Shown in pieces: positions 42,674 to 50,860 of a stretch of 64,000 nt of DNA. How positions within the stretch are numbered: the stretch's first letter is position 1; every line of letters starts with the position of its first letter. The translations under genes were made by a program, and so were the position numbers. The stretch comes from Fuscovulum blasticum DSM 2131 (lineage in GTDB: Bacteria > Pseudomonadota > Alphaproteobacteria > Rhodobacterales > Rhodobacteraceae): contig NZ_PZKE01000004.1 in the NCBI RefSeq assembly GCF_003034965.1, forward strand, positions 124,001 to 188,000. The letters run 5' to 3'. The notes beneath the pieces are model-generated. The model ran no database searches. It was not told the DNA's origin and was given only the letters and a program-made list of their open reading frames with translations.

Positions 42674-43384
42674 TCAGCCCTGCAGCCGGTATTGCGAAAG
42701 GCTGCGGTCGAAATCGACGATGCGGCGACCCTTGGCGAAGGCCTGTTGCAGGGCGGCGCGCAGTTCAAGGCGCAGGGTCTGGGCGTGATCCGGGGCGTCG
42801 CGCGTCAGGGTTTCCAGGTCTGCGGGCAGGGTCAGGGGCAGCGGAACCCCTTGCCCGGGCTGGCGCCGATGGCCTTCGGCAAGCGAGGTGACCAGGGGAT
42901 CGGCCAGATCCCAGTCCACCAGCAGCCGGTCCGAGGCCAGTCCGCCGTTGATGCCCGCCATTTCGCCGTAATAGTCCGGCAGGTAGGTGTTGGCAGTGGC
43001 GCCCAGCCGGTGAATGTTCAGCGCGGCATTCAGCGGGCGCAGCGGATCGAACGTCCAGCGGATGCGGGTGATGCCGTGGCGCAGCGCCCAGTCGCGCTGA
43101 TACAGCTTCAGACGCAGGCCCAGATGCAGGCCACGCGCCTGTGGCAGCACGGCCAGACGGTGCGAGTGCTGCACCTGCGGGTTTCGGGTGGGGAAGCCGA
43201 AGACATAGCCCACCAGCCGACCGTCCACGAAGGCGCCGCCGACCAGGCCACCTTCGGCCTGGATGACCATCATCAGATCGGCCGGGTCCGGCATGTCGCC
43301 CGCACCCCAGACGGTGCGTTGCAGGTCTTCGGCGGCGCGGAACTCTGCCATGCCGGACAGGTCACGGAAGATCACATCGGTCAT
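42674..43384 (-). CDS. GNAT-family N-acyltransferase (COG3375-like)
   Basis: A 236-residue acyltransferase. GNAT features are LVGGAFVDGRLVGYVFGFPT and HSHRLAVLPQARGLHLGLRLKLYQRDWAL, the acetyl-CoA-binding strand and loop, then IRWTFDPLRPLNAALNIHRLGA. This matches the subgroup found beside N-succinylamino-acid racemases, where it N-succinylates D-amino acids so that the racemase can invert them. Its start overlaps the stop of the racemase-like gene by 4 bases, in keeping with that pairing. The ATG at 43384 is chosen over a longer open frame to 43489. Confidence 0.8.
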   Translation of the reverse strand: MTDVIFRDLSGMAEFRAAEDLQRTVWGAGDMPDPADLMMVIQAEGGLVGGAFVDGRLVGYVFGFPTRNPQVQHSHRLAVLPQARGLHLGLRLKLYQRDWALRHGITRIRWTFDPLRPLNAALNIHRLGATANTYLPDYYGEMAGINGGLASDRLLVDWDLADPLVTSLAEGHRRQPGQGVPLPLTLPADLETLTRDAPDHAQTLRLELRAALQQAFAKGRRIVDFDRSLSQYRLQG

Positions 43385-44514
43385 GCGGCATAGTCCTTGG
43401 CCGAAAGCGTGGCGGTGGCAAGGTAGTCGTGATCCAGCGTCACACCAATGCCGGGACCGGGCGGCACGGGCATCCGGCCTTGCACACATTCCAGCGGTTC
43501 CCGGATGATGTCACGGGTGAAGTAGCGGCTGGCCGAAGAGGTATCGCCCGGCTTGGTAAAGCCGGGAAGGGTGGACATGTGGATGTTGTGCGCCCGGCCG
43601 ATGCCGGATTCCAGCATCCCGCCGCACCAGACCGGCACCTGGAAGGACTGGGACAGGTCATGGATCTGGCGGGCGGCACTGTGCCCGCCAACGCGGCCCA
43701 CCTTGATGTTGATTACCCGGGCCGCATCGGTCTGCAACGCCTTGCGGGCATGGTCGACCGTGCGGATACATTCATCCAGGCACAGCGGCGTGCGAAGGCG
43801 CTGTTGCAGGGTGGCGTGGTCGTGGATGTCATCCCAGGCCAGCGGCTGTTCGATGTAATCCAGCGCGAAATCATCCATCCGGCGGATCAGGTCACTGTCG
43901 GCCAGCGTGTAGCAGCAGTTGGCATCCACCGTCAGATGCGCGTCCGGGAACTGCTGCCGCACCGCCTGCAACAAGGCGATGTCATGGCCGGGCTTCACCT
44001 TCAGCTTGATCCGCTTGTAGCCCTGTTCCAGATGCTGCGCGACGCGATCCAGCGTTCCGGCAATCGGGCCGATGCCCAGCGAGACGCCAACGTCGATGGC
44101 CGTGCCTTGCCCGCCCAGCACGGTTTGCAGCGGCAGGTTCAGCGACTTGGCCCAAAGATCCCAGAAGGCCATTTCCACGGTGGCGCGCGCCATGAAATTC
44201 GCCCGCCACGGGGCGAACAATCGGGCCAGGTGGTCGGGGTGGGCGAAGGACCGGCCCAGCACCTGCGGCAGCAGAACCTTGTCCAGCAGGTCCATCGCCC
44301 CGGCCACGCTTTCCTCCAGATAGTCGGGCAGCGGGTCCATCACCCCTTCGGCATAGCCTTCCAGCCCGCCGGACCGCAGGGTCAGCAGCGGGAAGACCTT
44401 TTCCGTCATGGTGCCGGTGGCAATGGTGAAGGGGGTAATCAGCGGCAGGCGAACCAGCCGCAGGCTGGCTCCGTCGATGCGCAGGTCGGCGCGGGTTGGC
44501 GCAATATCGGGCAT
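43381..44514 (-). CDS. Enolase-superfamily N-acylamino-acid racemase / o-succinylbenzoate synthase-like
   Basis: A 377-residue enzyme of the muconate-lactonising subgroup. The acid/base lysines are in YKRIKLKVKPG (second Lys of K-x-K) and later in INIKVGRVGG; metal ligands are expected in LTVDANCCY (Asp), YIEQPLAW (Glu) and LCLDECI (Asp). GGMLESGIGRAHNIH is typical of NSAR/OSBS members. No men genes are nearby, and the pairing with a GNAT argues for racemising N-succinyl amino acids in a D-to-L amino acid route rather than menaquinone synthesis. It is divergent from the RpiR/Dpp operon. Confidence 0.85.
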   Translation of the reverse strand: MPDIAPTRADLRIDGASLRLVRLPLITPFTIATGTMTEKVFPLLTLRSGGLEGYAEGVMDPLPDYLEESVAGAMDLLDKVLLPQVLGRSFAHPDHLARLFAPWRANFMARATVEMAFWDLWAKSLNLPLQTVLGGQGTAIDVGVSLGIGPIAGTLDRVAQHLEQGYKRIKLKVKPGHDIALLQAVRQQFPDAHLTVDANCCYTLADSDLIRRMDDFALDYIEQPLAWDDIHDHATLQQRLRTPLCLDECIRTVDHARKALQTDAARVINIKVGRVGGHSAARQIHDLSQSFQVPVWCGGMLESGIGRAHNIHMSTLPGFTKPGDTSSASRYFTRDIIREPLECVQGRMPVPPGPGIGVTLDHDYLATATLSAKDYAA

Positions 44515-44563
44515 CGGTGTCCTCTGGTCTGGGTGGGATGCAGGAAAGCTGGAATTCAGATTA

Positions 44564-44587
44564 CTTGCATTATTGACCTAATGAAAG
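44564..44587. promoter_or_regulatory. Palindromic operator candidate between racemase and RpiR genes
   Basis: CTTGCATTA and TAATGAAAG form 9-bp arms with one mismatch around a 6-base centre. The site lies in the 110-base divergent region, 37 bases before the RpiR start. It is the best candidate for RpiR binding, which would control both transcripts at once. Confidence 0.55.
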
Positions 44588-44624
44588 TTTGCTGACAACC
44601 TCTCCCTGCAACCGGAGAGGTAAT

Positions 44625-45581
44625 GTGAGCGAATTCCCCGATCAGCCCGAGACTAGGATGCCGTCGCCCGCCGGCGATCTGCATCAGCGGCTGTCGCTTG
44701 CTGCCGAAACCGGAACCCCTTCAGAACGGGCGCTTGCCCGTTATCTTGAGGCGAACCTGTCCTCTTTGCCGTTCGAAACCGCGGCAACCGTGGCGCAGAA
44801 GGTGGGCGTGTCCGAAGCATCGGTCGGCCGGTTCTGCCGGTCGATCGGCTATCGGCACCTCAAGGATCTGAAATCCAGCCTGCAAGTGGACCTGGGCGAA
44901 AAGGCCTGGCTGATTGGCGACCGGCTGCGCGATTTCCATGACCGCAGCCGCAAGGACAACGCGGAGTTGGGCCGCGCCCTGGAGCGCGAGATCGCGGCCA
45001 TTGTCAGCGTCTATGAACTGGCCGCGACGCCGGCCTTCGGCACCGCGGTGGCGCGGCTGGCACATGCTCCGGCGGTCTGGGTCGCGGGTTTCCAGACCGA
45101 ACGCGGACATGCGGCGGAACTTGCACACAATCTGCAATACCTGCGGGGCGGAGTTGGCCTTGCAGATGCCTCGGGCGGGCATTTCGCCGAAGTCCTGCTG
45201 TCAGAACCCGAGGATACCACCCTCGTGCTGATCGACGGCCGCCGCTATTCGCGCCTGACGCGCGATCTGGCCCTGGCCGCGCGGGACGAGGGGATTCCGG
45301 TGACGCTGATCACCGACCCCTACTGCGATTGGGCTCCCGGCCTGGTGACAGAGCTTTTCGCCGTTCCGACAGACCTTAACCATTTCTGGGACACGACCAG
45401 CGCGATGTCCTCGCTCATCGGCCTTCTCGTCAATGGCGTGTTCCGCGAGCTTGGGGCCGAGGTCGAGCAACGCATGGCCCGTGTCTCGGCCCTTTATGAC
45501 GATTTCATCGGACATACCGTCCCGGGACGCAACCCGGGCAAACCCCTGGACCGAAATTCCAGCAGAGAGGATCACAAATGA
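44625..45581 (+). CDS. MurR/RpiR-family regulator
   Basis: A 318-residue regulator. The N-terminal RpiR helix-turn-helix (about 15-90) contains ATVAQKVGVSEASVGRFCRSIGYRHLKDLK; a SIS sugar-isomerase-like domain (about 120-270) has WVAGFQTERGHAAELAHNL and VLIDGRRYSRLTRDLALAARDEGIPVTLITD. GTG 44625 preceded by GGAGAGG is taken as start. The family senses phosphosugars, including MurNAc-6-P, but here it sits with a peptide importer, a racemase and an M81 protein. It overlaps the binding-protein gene by 4 bases. Confidence 0.88.
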   Translation: MSEFPDQPETRMPSPAGDLHQRLSLAAETGTPSERALARYLEANLSSLPFETAATVAQKVGVSEASVGRFCRSIGYRHLKDLKSSLQVDLGEKAWLIGDRLRDFHDRSRKDNAELGRALEREIAAIVSVYELAATPAFGTAVARLAHAPAVWVAGFQTERGHAAELAHNLQYLRGGVGLADASGGHFAEVLLSEPEDTTLVLIDGRRYSRLTRDLALAARDEGIPVTLITDPYCDWAPGLVTELFAVPTDLNHFWDTTSAMSSLIGLLVNGVFRELGAEVEQRMARVSALYDDFIGHTVPGRNPGKPLDRNSSREDHK

Positions 45582-47161
45582 CTGTATCTTTCCGTAAGTC
45601 CGTTCTTGCCGCCAGCGTCAGTCTGGCAGCACTGCTCTCGGCGCAGGCCCTGGCCGCGCAAGAGGCCGTCTTCGCGATGTCCACCAACGAGGTCGGCGCC
45701 CCCACCTACAACCCGATCAAGGCCACCATGCTGAACACGGCCACCGGGCTGCTGTTCGACCGGCTGGTCAGCCAGGCCGCGGACCTGTCCTATCACCCGT
45801 GGCTGGCTGAAAGCTGGGAAGAGGCGCCCGATGGCATGTCCTGGACCTTCAAGCTGAAGCAGGGCGTGACCTTCCACAACGGCGAACCCTTCAACGCCGA
45901 AACGGTGAAGGCCTGGCTTGAGCTGTTCAAGACCACCGAGGGCGAGAACGCCTATATGGCCGAGGCCATCGCCTCGGTCGAGGTGCTGGACGACCACACG
46001 GTCAAGTTCGTCATGTCGCGGCCGGAACCGAACCTGCTGTACAACCTGTCCTCCACGTTCATGGGCGTTGTTGAACCCAAGTCGTTTGCCGCGCTTGGCG
46101 ACAACTATGGCGTGACCGAGGTCTACGGCACCGGCCCCTACAAGCTGGAGAGCTTTTCCATCGGCCAGGAAACCGTTCTCGTGCGCAACGAGGATTACAC
46201 CTGGGGGCCGGAAATGGCCAAGAACCACGGACCGGCCAAGGTTGAGCGTCTGACCTTCCGCGAAATCCCCGAAGATTCCACGGCGTTCCTGGAACTCAAG
46301 ACCGGCGGGGTGGATTTCCTGCTGTCCGTGCCAGCCGACCTGATGGGCGAGGTGCAGAAAGAGGCCAACCTGGCCGTTCTGACCATGGCCGGTCAGGATG
46401 TCTGGTACATGCCGATCAACGTGACCAAGGCCCCCTTCGACGACATCCGCGTCCGCGAGGCCGCCGCCAAGGCCATCAACCAGGAGGAAATCCTGGCGGC
46501 CGTGTTTGGCGGCGTCGGCGCCGTGGCCGATACCTTCCTGATCTCGGCCCTGCCGGAAAGCCATGTCTCGGACGGGGCGAAGATCAAGTACGACCCCGCC
46601 CGCGCCAATGCCCTGCTGGACGAGGCGGGCTGGGTCATGGGCGCCAACGGCGTGCGCGAAAAGGATGGCCAGCCGCTGAAGGTCTCGCTCTGGACCCAGA
46701 GCGACAGCATCTTCCGCCGCCTGACCGAGGTTGTTCAAGCCCAGCTCAAGGCCGTGGGGATCGAGGCCGAGATCACGACCTTCGACAGCTCGACCATCCG
46801 CGACCAGTACAAGACCGGCGAACAGCAGCTCGCCGTGCGGTCCTACAACTGGGACAACGCCGACATCGTGGACTGGTTCTTCGGGGCTGACCGTCTGGGC
46901 TATCCGAACGTGTCGATGTTCAACGACCCCAAGGCCGAAGAGCTGCGCGCGGCGGCCATGACCGGATCGAAGAACATGGAAGAGCGGATCGCCAATTTCA
47001 CCGCCTACCATGAATATGTGCTGACCCAGTTCCCGATGGCCCCGATCTACCAGCCGGTGCAGGCCATGGCCTACAACAAGGACCGCATCGCGCTGCCTGA
47101 AAAGATTGACGCCCCGTCCTTCGGAGCGGCCGCCTTCCTTGACCTTGAGGTCAAGGAATAA
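45578..47161 (+). CDS. Dipeptide-type ABC transporter substrate-binding protein
   Basis: A 527-residue SBP family 5 protein with a Sec signal peptide (1-27, VSLAALLSAQALA). Family segments are NTATGLLFDRLVSQA, LAESWEEAPDGMSWTFKLKQGVTFHNGEPFNAE and FDDIRVREAAAKAINQEEIL. It should deliver a peptide or related ligand to the two permeases encoded just downstream. Its start overlaps the RpiR stop by 4 bases, so regulator and transporter are one transcript. Confidence 0.92.
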   Translation: MTVSFRKSVLAASVSLAALLSAQALAAQEAVFAMSTNEVGAPTYNPIKATMLNTATGLLFDRLVSQAADLSYHPWLAESWEEAPDGMSWTFKLKQGVTFHNGEPFNAETVKAWLELFKTTEGENAYMAEAIASVEVLDDHTVKFVMSRPEPNLLYNLSSTFMGVVEPKSFAALGDNYGVTEVYGTGPYKLESFSIGQETVLVRNEDYTWGPEMAKNHGPAKVERLTFREIPEDSTAFLELKTGGVDFLLSVPADLMGEVQKEANLAVLTMAGQDVWYMPINVTKAPFDDIRVREAAAKAINQEEILAAVFGGVGAVADTFLISALPESHVSDGAKIKYDPARANALLDEAGWVMGANGVREKDGQPLKVSLWTQSDSIFRRLTEVVQAQLKAVGIEAEITTFDSSTIRDQYKTGEQQLAVRSYNWDNADIVDWFFGADRLGYPNVSMFNDPKAEELRAAAMTGSKNMEERIANFTAYHEYVLTQFPMAPIYQPVQAMAYNKDRIALPEKIDAPSFGAAAFLDLEVKE

Positions 47162-47184
47162 CGGACGGAAACGGGAAGACCGGC

Positions 47185-48111
47185 ATGTTATCCTGGCTTG
47201 TCAAACGGCTCTTGATGCTCGTGCCGGTCTTTCTGGCCGTCTCGGTGGTCATCTTTTCGATCCTTCATTTCATCCCCGGCGATCCGATCGACAATCTTCT
47301 GAAGATCGGGTCGTCGCCCGAAGCCCGCGCCGAGGTTGAGGCCCGCTATGGGCTGGATAAGCCCCTGCCGGTGCAATACGGAATCTGGCTGGGCAATGTG
47401 CTGACGGGCGATCTGGGCACCGCCATCGTGGCCCGCCGCCCGGTGGCCGACCTGATCGCCCAGGCGTTGCCCCATTCGCTGCGCCTGGGCGGGTTGGCGC
47501 TTCTGTTTTCCACCGTTGTCGGCGTGACGCTGGGGGTGGTCGCCGCCCTGCTGCGCGACCGCTGGCCAGACCGCGCCATCATGGGCGGGGTGCTGCTGGG
47601 ATCGACCATGCCCAGCTTCTGGCTGGGGCTGATCCTGATCCTGATCTTCTCGGTCAGTCTGGGCTGGTTTCCCGTTTCGGGCGCGCGTGGCTGGGAATCG
47701 CTTGTCCTGCCGGTGCTGACGATCGGGCTTGGCGGCACGGCGCTGGTGGCCCGCATCACCCGCGTGTCGATGATCGAGGCCTCGGGGCGCGATTTCGTGA
47801 TGCTGTTGCACGCCAAGGGCCTGTCGCCGCTGCGCATCCAGTTGCGCCATGTGCTGCGCCATGCGCTGATTCCGGTTGTCACGATCCTGGCCTTGCGCAT
47901 TGGCTGGATTCTGGGCGGCGCCGTCACGGTCGAGGTGGTCTTTGCCCGCCCCGGCCTGGGCACACTTCTGATCAAATCCCTCAGCCAGCACGATTATCCG
48001 GTGGTGCAGGCCTGCCTGCTGATGCTGGCCATGGCGGTCATTCTGGGAACGCTTCTGGGCGACATCCTGCAGGCGCTGATGGACCCGCGTGTTCGGGCGG
48101 CATTGTCATGA
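47185..48111 (+). CDS. Dipeptide-type ABC transporter permease (DppB type)
   Basis: A 308-residue permease with the DppB N-terminus (WLVKRLLMLVPVFLAVSVVIFSILHFIPGDP), the loop RYGLDKPLPVQYGIWL and the EAA-like segment FVMLLHAKGLSPLRIQLRHVLRHALIP. VEVVFARPGLGTLLIKSL near the end is typical. Start is 23 bases after the binding-protein gene and its stop overlaps the next gene by 4 bases. Confidence 0.93.
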   Translation: MLSWLVKRLLMLVPVFLAVSVVIFSILHFIPGDPIDNLLKIGSSPEARAEVEARYGLDKPLPVQYGIWLGNVLTGDLGTAIVARRPVADLIAQALPHSLRLGGLALLFSTVVGVTLGVVAALLRDRWPDRAIMGGVLLGSTMPSFWLGLILILIFSVSLGWFPVSGARGWESLVLPVLTIGLGGTALVARITRVSMIEASGRDFVMLLHAKGLSPLRIQLRHVLRHALIPVVTILALRIGWILGGAVTVEVVFARPGLGTLLIKSLSQHDYPVVQACLLMLAMAVILGTLLGDILQALMDPRVRAALS

Positions 48112-48947
48112 TCGCGCCCCTGCGTGCATTGCGCCGCCCGCAAGGGGCCGTTGCTGGCCTGTGGCTGATCCTGGTGATCTGTGCCGCCCTGTTCGCGCCG
48201 CTGCTGACACCCTATGCCTATGACATCCAGAACCTGCCGAACGCCTATCAGCCGGCATCGGCGCAGCACTGGCTTGGCACCGATGAATTCGGACGCGACC
48301 TGCTGACCCGGCTGATCTATGGCGCCCGCACCTCGCTTTCGGTCAGCGCCACGGCCATCTCGATCTCGGTGTTCTGCGGCATGGTGCTGGGGGCATCGGC
48401 CGCCTGGTTCGGCGGCTGGCTTGACCGGATCGTGACCATGACGGTCGATCTGACCTGGTCCTTCCCGGAAATCCTGATCGCGCTGATCCTTGTCGCCATC
48501 ATCGGCCCCGGCACCACCGGGGTGATGATCGCCATTTCCGTGGCCTATCTGGCGCAGTTCACCCGCCTGACCCGCGCCCAGATCATGACGCTGAAGGGCG
48601 AGACCTTCATCGAGGCCGCACGCAGCCTTGGCGCGGGGAATGCCCATCTTCTGTTCCGGCACCTTCTGCCGAACGCGCTGGCGCCGGTGCTGGTTTCGGC
48701 CATGCTGGCTACCGGCGATGCCATCATCCTGGAAGCGACCCTGGGCTTCTTCGGCCTTGGCGCGCAGCCCCCGGTGCCAAGCTGGGGCGGCATGATGTCG
48801 GCAGGGTCGGCGCTGGTGTTCAAGGCGCCCTGGGTCATCATCTTTCCCGGTCTTGCGGTGGCAATCACCGTGGTGGCGATCAACCTTTACGGCGATGCGC
48901 TGATTGCCGAACTCGACATCCGGTCGCGGCTGCGGAGGGAAGCATGA
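48108..48947 (+). CDS. Dipeptide-type ABC transporter permease (DppC type)
   Basis: A 279-residue permease with HWLGTDEFGRDLLTRLIYGARTSL, an EAA-like FIEAARSLGAGNAHLLFRHLLPN and the closing PPVPSWGGMMSAGSAL. It forms the channel with the DppB-type subunit. Start and stop each overlap a neighbour by 4 bases. Confidence 0.93.
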   Translation: MIAPLRALRRPQGAVAGLWLILVICAALFAPLLTPYAYDIQNLPNAYQPASAQHWLGTDEFGRDLLTRLIYGARTSLSVSATAISISVFCGMVLGASAAWFGGWLDRIVTMTVDLTWSFPEILIALILVAIIGPGTTGVMIAISVAYLAQFTRLTRAQIMTLKGETFIEAARSLGAGNAHLLFRHLLPNALAPVLVSAMLATGDAIILEATLGFFGLGAQPPVPSWGGMMSAGSALVFKAPWVIIFPGLAVAITVVAINLYGDALIAELDIRSRLRREA

Positions 48948-49903
48948 CGGCGCTGCTGAAGCTGGACGACATCAGCGTCTCGATCGGCAACCTGGGCCTG
49001 CTTGACCGCATCAGCCTGTCGGTCGGGCGCGGGCAGGTGGTTGGTCTGGTCGGCGAAAGCGGATCGGGCAAATCCCTGACCGCCATGGCAGCGATTGGCC
49101 TTTTGCCGCTGATCGGTGGCCGCGTGACAAAGGGCACGGTGCGGTTCGACGGTCAGGACATGGCCGCGATGACAGAAACCCAGCGGCGCAAGCTGCGCGG
49201 CGCGCGGATCGGATTTGTCACCCAGAACCCGATGACGGCGCTGGACCCGGTGCAGCGCATCGGCGAACAGGTGGACGTGGTGTCGCGCCTGCATCTGGGC
49301 CTGTCGCGCGCCGACGCCCGGGCGCGCACGCTTGACCTGCTGACCCGGCTGCGCATCCCCGAAGCGGGGGCGGTTGTCGACGCCTGGCCGCATCAGCTTT
49401 CGGGCGGCATGAAGCAGCGCATTGTCATCGCCATGGCGCTGGCGGGCGATCCTGACCTGATCATCGCCGATGAACCCACCACAGCGCTGGACGTGACGGT
49501 GCAGGCGCAGATCATCCAGATCCTTGGCAGTCTGGTGCGGGAACGGGGCGTGGCGCTTTTGCTGATCACCCACGACATGGGTGTCGTGGCACAGGTCTGC
49601 GACCGCGTGGCGGTGCTTTACGCCGGGCGTCTGGCCGAGGAAGGCCCGGTCGGCCCGATCTTCGCCGCGCCGGCGCATCCCTATACCGCCGCTCTGATCG
49701 GCTGCATCCCGCAGGACGGCATGGCAAAGGGCAGTCTGACCGGCATCCCCGGCGCGGTCCCGTCGGCCGCCGCCTTTCCGGCCGGGTGCCGGTTCCACCC
49801 GCGCTGCCCGCGCGCCTCTGACCTCTGCCGCAACACTCCGCCCATGATCGTGCACCGCACCGCGGGACAGGTTGCCTGCCACCACCCCGGAGAAGCCGAA
49901 TGA
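48944..49903 (+). CDS. Dipeptide-type ABC transporter ATPase (DppD type)
   Basis: A 319-residue ATPase: Walker A GESGSGKSL, Q-loop FVTQNPMTALDP, signature LSGGMKQRIVIAMALA, Walker B LIIADEPTTALDV, H-loop LITHDMGVVA, and the C-terminal Cys motif GCRFHPRCPRASDLC. It energises transport with the DppF-type partner. Translationally coupled by 4-base overlaps on both sides. Confidence 0.93.
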   Translation: MTALLKLDDISVSIGNLGLLDRISLSVGRGQVVGLVGESGSGKSLTAMAAIGLLPLIGGRVTKGTVRFDGQDMAAMTETQRRKLRGARIGFVTQNPMTALDPVQRIGEQVDVVSRLHLGLSRADARARTLDLLTRLRIPEAGAVVDAWPHQLSGGMKQRIVIAMALAGDPDLIIADEPTTALDVTVQAQIIQILGSLVRERGVALLLITHDMGVVAQVCDRVAVLYAGRLAEEGPVGPIFAAPAHPYTAALIGCIPQDGMAKGSLTGIPGAVPSAAAFPAGCRFHPRCPRASDLCRNTPPMIVHRTAGQVACHHPGEAE

Positions 49904-50847
49904 CCGCGCCCATGGTCAAGATCGACGCGCTGAGCAAGCGCTTCCAGTCGGGTGGCGGCCTGTTTGCCAAACCCCGCACTATGATGGCCGTGCGCGAGGT
50001 GACGCTGTCCATCGGCAAGGGCGAAGTTCTTGGCGTGGTCGGTGAAAGCGGCTGCGGCAAGTCTACCCTTGCGCGGCTGGTGCTGCGGCTGATCGAACCC
50101 ACCTCGGGCCGCGTCACCATTGACGGGACCGACATCACGGCCCTTTCTGCCGGTGCGCTGCGCCGGATCCGGCGGCGCATGGCGATGGTGTTCCAGGACC
50201 CTTACTCCAGCCTGGACCCGCGCTACAGCCTGGCCGATGTTCTGGCCGAACCCCTTCGCTTGCAGGGCGAGGTGATCGCGCCGGCCCGGGTCGACGAAAT
50301 GCTGGCCTCGGTCGGCTTGCCGGCCGCGCTGGCCGCCAGCCATCCGCACCAGTTGTCGGGCGGTCAGCGTCAGCGCGTGGGTATCGCCCGCGCCCTTGCG
50401 TTGAAGCCCGATTTCGTGGTGCTGGATGAACCCACGGCCAGCCTGGATGTGTCGATCCAGGCGCAGATCATTGCCTTGTTGGCCGACCTGCGCGACAGGC
50501 TGGGTCTGACCTACCTGTTCATCAGCCATGACCTTGGCCTTGTGCGCTATTTCTGTGATCGCATCGTGGTCATGTATCTGGGATCGGTGGTCGAGGTCCT
50601 GCCCGACACCCGCACTGCGCCGCGCCACCCCTATACCCGGGCGTTGATGGATTCGAACTTCGCGCCCGATCCGGCGCGTCGCCGCGTGATCGAAATGCTG
50701 ACGGGCGAGGTTCCCAGCCCCTTCGCCCTGCCGCCCGGTTGCGCCTTTGCCACCCGCTGCCCCCGCGCTTCGGACCGATGCCGCCGGGACACCCCCGCCC
50801 TCGGGGGCGATGCCGCCCATCCGGTGGCCTGCTTCCATCCGCTTTGA
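49900..50847 (+). CDS. Dipeptide-type ABC transporter ATPase (DppF type)
   Basis: A 315-residue ATPase: Walker A GESGCGKST, Q-loop MVFQDPYSSLDPR, signature LSGGQRQRVGIARAL, Walker B FVVLDEPTASLDVS, H-loop FISHDLGLV, and the Cys-rich tail GCAFATRCPRASDRC. An insertion of about 12 residues (SGGGLFAKPRTMM) near the start is usual for this group. MlrC follows after 13 bases. Confidence 0.93.
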   Translation: MTAPMVKIDALSKRFQSGGGLFAKPRTMMAVREVTLSIGKGEVLGVVGESGCGKSTLARLVLRLIEPTSGRVTIDGTDITALSAGALRRIRRRMAMVFQDPYSSLDPRYSLADVLAEPLRLQGEVIAPARVDEMLASVGLPAALAASHPHQLSGGQRQRVGIARALALKPDFVVLDEPTASLDVSIQAQIIALLADLRDRLGLTYLFISHDLGLVRYFCDRIVVMYLGSVVEVLPDTRTAPRHPYTRALMDSNFAPDPARRRVIEMLTGEVPSPFALPPGCAFATRCPRASDRCRRDTPALGGDAAHPVACFHPL

Positions 50848-50860
50848 AAGGACCAACCCC

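Noticed and set aside
43381-44514. o-Succinylbenzoate synthase of menaquinone synthesis (menC)
   Set aside because: No men genes nearby and a GNAT partner overlaps it, which points to N-acylamino-acid racemisation.
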